Below are positions 6,726-8,956 of a stretch of 8,956 nt of DNA, in pieces. This stretch comes from Rhodospirillales bacterium. GTDB taxonomy: Bacteria > Pseudomonadota > Alphaproteobacteria > MPNO01 > UBA2964. Each line of letters begins with the position of its first letter. Position 1 is the first letter of the stretch. The translations under genes and the position numbers were made by a program. The notes under the pieces were generated by a model. It saw nothing but the letters and a program-made list of their open reading frames with translations, searched no databases and had not been told where the DNA came from. The stretch lies in contig PBWY01000116.1 of the NCBI GenBank assembly GCA_002727395.1, positions 1-8,956 of the forward strand. The letters run 5' to 3'.

Positions 6726-7375
6726 TAGCCTTCGATCTAGATGGTACCCTTTTGGATAGTGCAAATTCTATAGTTACTGGCGTCTTAGCTTGTTGGAATG
6801 CATGTGGCTTTCCAATGCCGGATCAAGATCACGTCAGAAAGATCATCGGCCTACCTTGGGAGGAGTCTATACGGGAATTGTTACCTGAGGCGGGAGAAAA
6901 AGACTTTGAAAAAATTAAAGCTTATCATGAAGACGTGGCGAGTGGTGTTAGGGCGGCTCCGCCCCGCCAGGAAAAATTATTTCCAGGAATTTTAGATGCA
7001 CTCGATAAAATTGAGTTAGCTGGGTATTTTTTATCCATCATTACTAGCCGTTCTTCAGCGCGACTACAGCAATTATTAGATAATAATGGTATTGGTGGAC
7101 GATTTATTACTTTAAAAACAACTGATGATGGTCCTGGAAAACCAAATCCCTTTTTGATGAACCAGATGTTGGCCGAGCTTGGTATAGATAAGGAAAATGC
7201 AGTAATGGTTGGAGATACAACATTCGACATTTTGATGGCCCGTAATGCCGGCACATCTGTTATTGGGGTGACGTGGGGCGTGCATGATATTGAAGAGTTA
7301 ATAGAAGCAGGGGCCGACAAAATTGTTGATAATGTTTCCCATCTTCCTAGATCAATAAATGAGCTTTTGAGTTGA
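6704..7375 (+). CDS. HAD-superfamily phosphatase, phosphoglycolate phosphatase-like (subclass IA)
   Basis: This is a predicted cytoplasmic phosphate-ester hydrolase of 223 aa. All four HAD motifs are present. Motif I is FDLDGTLLDS, with nucleophile D11 and acid/base D13. Motif II is ITSRS (T114 or S115). Motif III is K146 in GPGKPNP. Motif IV is GDTTFDILMARNAG, with D171 and D175. A helical cap between motifs I and II (about residues 17-88) marks subclass IA (Gph, PgmB and similar). The substrate cannot be read from sequence: phosphoglycolate is only the nearest well-known family member. The ATG at 6704 has AGGAAA (6691-6696) upstream and lies inside the end of rluC, suggesting coupled translation. 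Such a HAD gene between rluC and the ATP12 gene is a recurring alphaproteobacterial arrangement, from general knowledge of these genomes. Confidence 0.9.
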   Translation: MLEPSRIVAFDLDGTLLDSANSIVTGVLACWNACGFPMPDQDHVRKIIGLPWEESIRELLPEAGEKDFEKIKAYHEDVASGVRAAPPRQEKLFPGILDALDKIELAGYFLSIITSRSSARLQQLLDNNGIGGRFITLKTTDDGPGKPNPFLMNQMLAELGIDKENAVMVGDTTFDILMARNAGTSVIGVTWGVHDIEELIEAGADKIVDNVSHLPRSINELLS

Positions 7376-7400
7376 AAGTTTATTGATAAAATTCGGTATC

Positions 7401-8114
7401 ATGGAAAAATTTTACAAAAACGTTTCTATTTCCGAGTACCAAAGCGGTTGGGTTGTTTCTTTAGATGAGAAAACCCTTAAAACACCTCAGAATAATAAAT
7501 TGATATTGCCAACCAAGAATCTCGCTGCAGCCATTTTAAATGAGTGGAATACACAAGATACTGAAGTTAACCCTAAGAGTATGCCGTTAACGCGTCTGGC
7601 TAACTCAACCTTAGATAAAACGCAGGAAAAACGTGAAAGTGTCATTGAAAAAATTTGTAGTTATGCGCATACCGATGCTGTTTGTTACCAAATAGAGGAA
7701 CCTAAAGATCTTGCTGAGAGGCAAGAGACCGAATGGGTACCATTACTAGAATGGTTATACGAGGAATGGAGTATTAAGCTTTCGATAACAAAAGGGATCA
7801 CACCAATTGAACAGACGAAAGAAACTATTGAAAGGGTACTAGGTGTTGTCTCTTCTTATAACGATTTTGGTTTAACTTCTCTTCACGCCCTAACGGATGG
7901 TTGTGGTTCAATTGTGATAGCTCTCGCTTTAATGAAAGGGCAAATAGATATAGAACGTGCTCTATGTTGTGCGACACTGGAACAGCAATACCAAATGAGT
8001 TTATGGGGCGAAGAACCTGCTATTTTATGTCAACATAATGAACTTAGGGAGGATATTTCAAATGCTAGTCAATTTCATATTTTATCCTCTGAGTCTGGAT
8101 ATATAAAAAATTAA
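7401..8114 (+). CDS. ATP12-family F1-ATPase assembly chaperone
   Basis: ATP12 binds the F1 alpha subunit and keeps it assembly-competent until it joins beta. The family is found in mitochondria and Alphaproteobacteria. The 237-aa product shows the family pattern. The N-terminus MEKFYKNVSI and WVVSLDEKTLKTP are followed by LILPTKNLAAAILNEW (34-49), the signature MPLTRLANS (61-69), the HTDAVCYQ block (90-97), the EWVPLLEWL segment (111-119) and SLWGEEP (200-206) near the C-terminus. A TTG at 7383 is in frame and would add six residues, but the ATG at 7401 matches the usual family start. Neither has a strong ribosome-binding site. It is the last gene of the six-gene run, 25 nt after the HAD stop. 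It faces lipB, with 29 nt between the two stops and no strong terminator. Confidence 0.93.
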   Translation: MEKFYKNVSISEYQSGWVVSLDEKTLKTPQNNKLILPTKNLAAAILNEWNTQDTEVNPKSMPLTRLANSTLDKTQEKRESVIEKICSYAHTDAVCYQIEEPKDLAERQETEWVPLLEWLYEEWSIKLSITKGITPIEQTKETIERVLGVVSSYNDFGLTSLHALTDGCGSIVIALALMKGQIDIERALCCATLEQQYQMSLWGEEPAILCQHNELREDISNASQFHILSSESGYIKN

Positions 8115-8143
8115 ACAAGGTAAATTTTGGTTCTTATTGTGGT

Positions 8144-8818
8144 TTAGCTGCTGTTATTAGTATGTAAACCAAAAACGGAATAAAAATGATCTTTGAGACT
8201 TTTCGCTACCTCTGAGATATCAGCTTGTACTCCTAAATCTGATAGAGAAGTTACTCCATATTTTCTGAGGCCGCATGGAATAATACCTGAATAATGTTCT
8301 AAATTAGGGTCTATATTAATAGAAATTCCATGATAGCTGACCCATTTCCTAACACGAACTCCAATCGCGGCAATTTTTGCCTCTAATGGTTTTTGTTTTT
8401 GGCCAGGGTTCATTATAACCCAAATACCGACACGGCCCTTCCTTCTATGGCCAATGATATTGAAGTCAGCCAGCGTATCAATAATCCACTGCTCTAAATC
8501 AAATATGTATTTTCGAATATCTTTTTCTCTTTTAGTTAGATCAAGCATTACGTAACCAATGAGTTGGCCGGGACCATGATAGGTCGCCCGACCACCTCTA
8601 CCAGCGTGAAATACCGGGAAACGGCTAGGTTCCAATAGTTCTGAATTTTTGGCTGCAGTACCCAGGGTATATATAGATGGGTGCTGCAGTAACCATAGTT
8701 GTTGGGATGCTCTATGATCCCTGATCTCAGAAACAATTTTGTCCATTTCAGTGACAGAGGATCTATAATCTGTCAGAGTGGTCAACGTTTCTTTGCAATT
8801 TACATAATCATTTAACAT
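8144..8818 (-). CDS. lipB: Lipoyl(octanoyl) transferase LipB
   Basis: LipB moves an octanoyl group from acyl-carrier protein to the lipoyl domains of dehydrogenase complexes, the first step of lipoate synthesis before LipA inserts sulfur. The 224-aa product has the family features in order. LWLLQHPSIYTLGT (41-54) comes first, then the acyl-binding RGGRATYHGPGQLIGY (74-89), then EAKIAAIGVRVRKWVSYHG (146-164) containing catalytic K148. Next is SGIIPCGL (177-184) with catalytic C182; the two residues form the Cys/Lys dyad. The start codon at 8818-8816 has no clear Shine-Dalgarno sequence. It is transcribed alone in this window, convergent with the ATP12 gene and divergent from tRNA-Leu, so its promoter should lie in 8819-8905. 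lipA is not in the window. Confidence 0.96.
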   Translation of the reverse strand: MLNDYVNCKETLTTLTDYRSSVTEMDKIVSEIRDHRASQQLWLLQHPSIYTLGTAAKNSELLEPSRFPVFHAGRGGRATYHGPGQLIGYVMLDLTKREKDIRKYIFDLEQWIIDTLADFNIIGHRRKGRVGIWVIMNPGQKQKPLEAKIAAIGVRVRKWVSYHGISINIDPNLEHYSGIIPCGLRKYGVTSLSDLGVQADISEVAKSLKDHFYSVFGLHTNNSS

Positions 8819-8905
8819 TTTATCGGTTGGTCTTGCGATAATGCCGGCAATTTGGTATCTCCCGAGTAAGTATGGATGTCTTGTTGTAGATATTCCAGTT
8901 AATTC
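8819..8905. promoter_or_regulatory. Divergent intergenic region between lipB and tRNA-Leu
   Basis: These 87 bp must carry the lipB promoter (- strand), unless that start is further left, and probably the tRNA-Leu promoter (+ strand). Candidate + strand hexamers are weak: TTGCGA (8833-8838) with TATCTC (8856-8861) at 17-bp spacing, and TAGATA (8887-8892) without a good -35. No clear promoter is seen on the - strand. An 8-bp palindrome TGCCGGCA (8842-8849) is present. I can support a divergent promoter region from gene layout but not its exact elements. Confidence 0.45.
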
Positions 8906-8956
8906 GCGGTCGTGGCGGAACTGGTAGACGCGCAGCGTTGAGGTCGCTGTGGGAGC
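8906..8956 (+). tRNA. tRNA-Leu(GAG), 5' part, cut by window end
   Basis: The sequence begins with a 7-nt acceptor strand GCGGTCG (8906-8912), followed by the TGGCGGAACTGGTAGAC D-arm typical of bacterial leucine tRNAs. The anticodon stem CAGCG (8933-8937) pairs perfectly with CGCTG (8945-8949) around the loop TTGAGGT. The anticodon is therefore GAG (8940-8942), reading CUC and CUU. The window ends in what should be the long variable arm of this class II tRNA. The T arm, the acceptor 3' strand and any encoded CCA are not visible. Confidence 0.93.

Noticed and set aside
6951..6964. GC-rich hairpin GGGCG/CGCCC inside the HAD gene
   Set aside because: A 5-bp stem with a 4-nt loop in coding sequence for Arg-Ala-Ala-Pro-Pro, with no T-tract on either strand. 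It is explained by codon content.
6925..7320. 131-codon open frame antisense to the HAD gene, and a similar 89-codon one at 6065-6334 antisense to rluC
   Set aside because: The translations are Ser/Pro/Ile-rich without recognisable motifs, lie wholly within well-supported genes on the other strand, and lack ribosome-binding sites. They are typical shadows of real genes.
8125..8174. Inverted repeat TTTTGGTT / AACCAAAA between the ATP12 gene and lipB
   Set aside because: The arms are short and mostly A/T with a 34-nt spacer, and one arm lies in lipB coding sequence. It is too weak to call a bidirectional terminator.

Overview
This window looks like an ordinary housekeeping stretch of an alphaproteobacterial chromosome with moderately low GC (roughly 40 % by eye, AT-rich third positions). 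Three points support that assignment. The order rpsM-rpsK-rpoA-rplQ lacks rpsD, which sits between rpsK and rpoA in E. coli. RpoA opens with the alphaproteobacterial IQKNWQELIKPNK start. An ATP12-type F1-ATPase assembly chaperone is present, a family shared by Alphaproteobacteria and mitochondria. TGA is used as a stop (rpoA, degP, crcB, HAD gene) and Trp is encoded by TGG, so the code is standard. I cannot name the genus.

Region 1 (1-2523) is the distal end of the ribosomal-protein operon. A near-consensus sigma70-type promoter (35-62) drives rpsM (S13), rpsK (S11), rpoA (RNA polymerase alpha) and rplQ (L17). A strong rho-independent terminator at 2500-2523 closes the unit. Overlapping alternative hairpins lie just upstream of and within this terminator.

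Region 2 (about 2540-8114) is a tightly packed six-gene run on the + strand. It holds a DegP/DegQ-type periplasmic protease, rarA (replication-associated AAA+ ATPase), crcB/fluC (fluoride channel), an RluC-type 23S rRNA pseudouridine synthase, a HAD-superfamily phosphatase and the ATP12 chaperone. Junctions are a 1-nt gap, a 9-nt gap, an ATGA overlap, a 22-nt overlap and a 25-nt gap, so the run is probably one operon with translational coupling. The functions are diverse (envelope protein quality control, fork rescue, fluoride resistance, rRNA modification, phosphate-ester hydrolysis, F1 assembly). The linkage looks like a conserved lineage neighbourhood rather than a pathway.

Region 3 (8144-8956) has lipB (octanoyltransferase, lipoate synthesis) on the - strand, convergent with the ATP12 gene. 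It is divergent from a tRNA-Leu(GAG) gene cut off by the right edge.

There are no mobile elements, CRISPR arrays, phage genes, toxin-antitoxin pairs or pseudogenes. I did not find a new biological system. The findings below are small regulatory or protein-level oddities, scored low.
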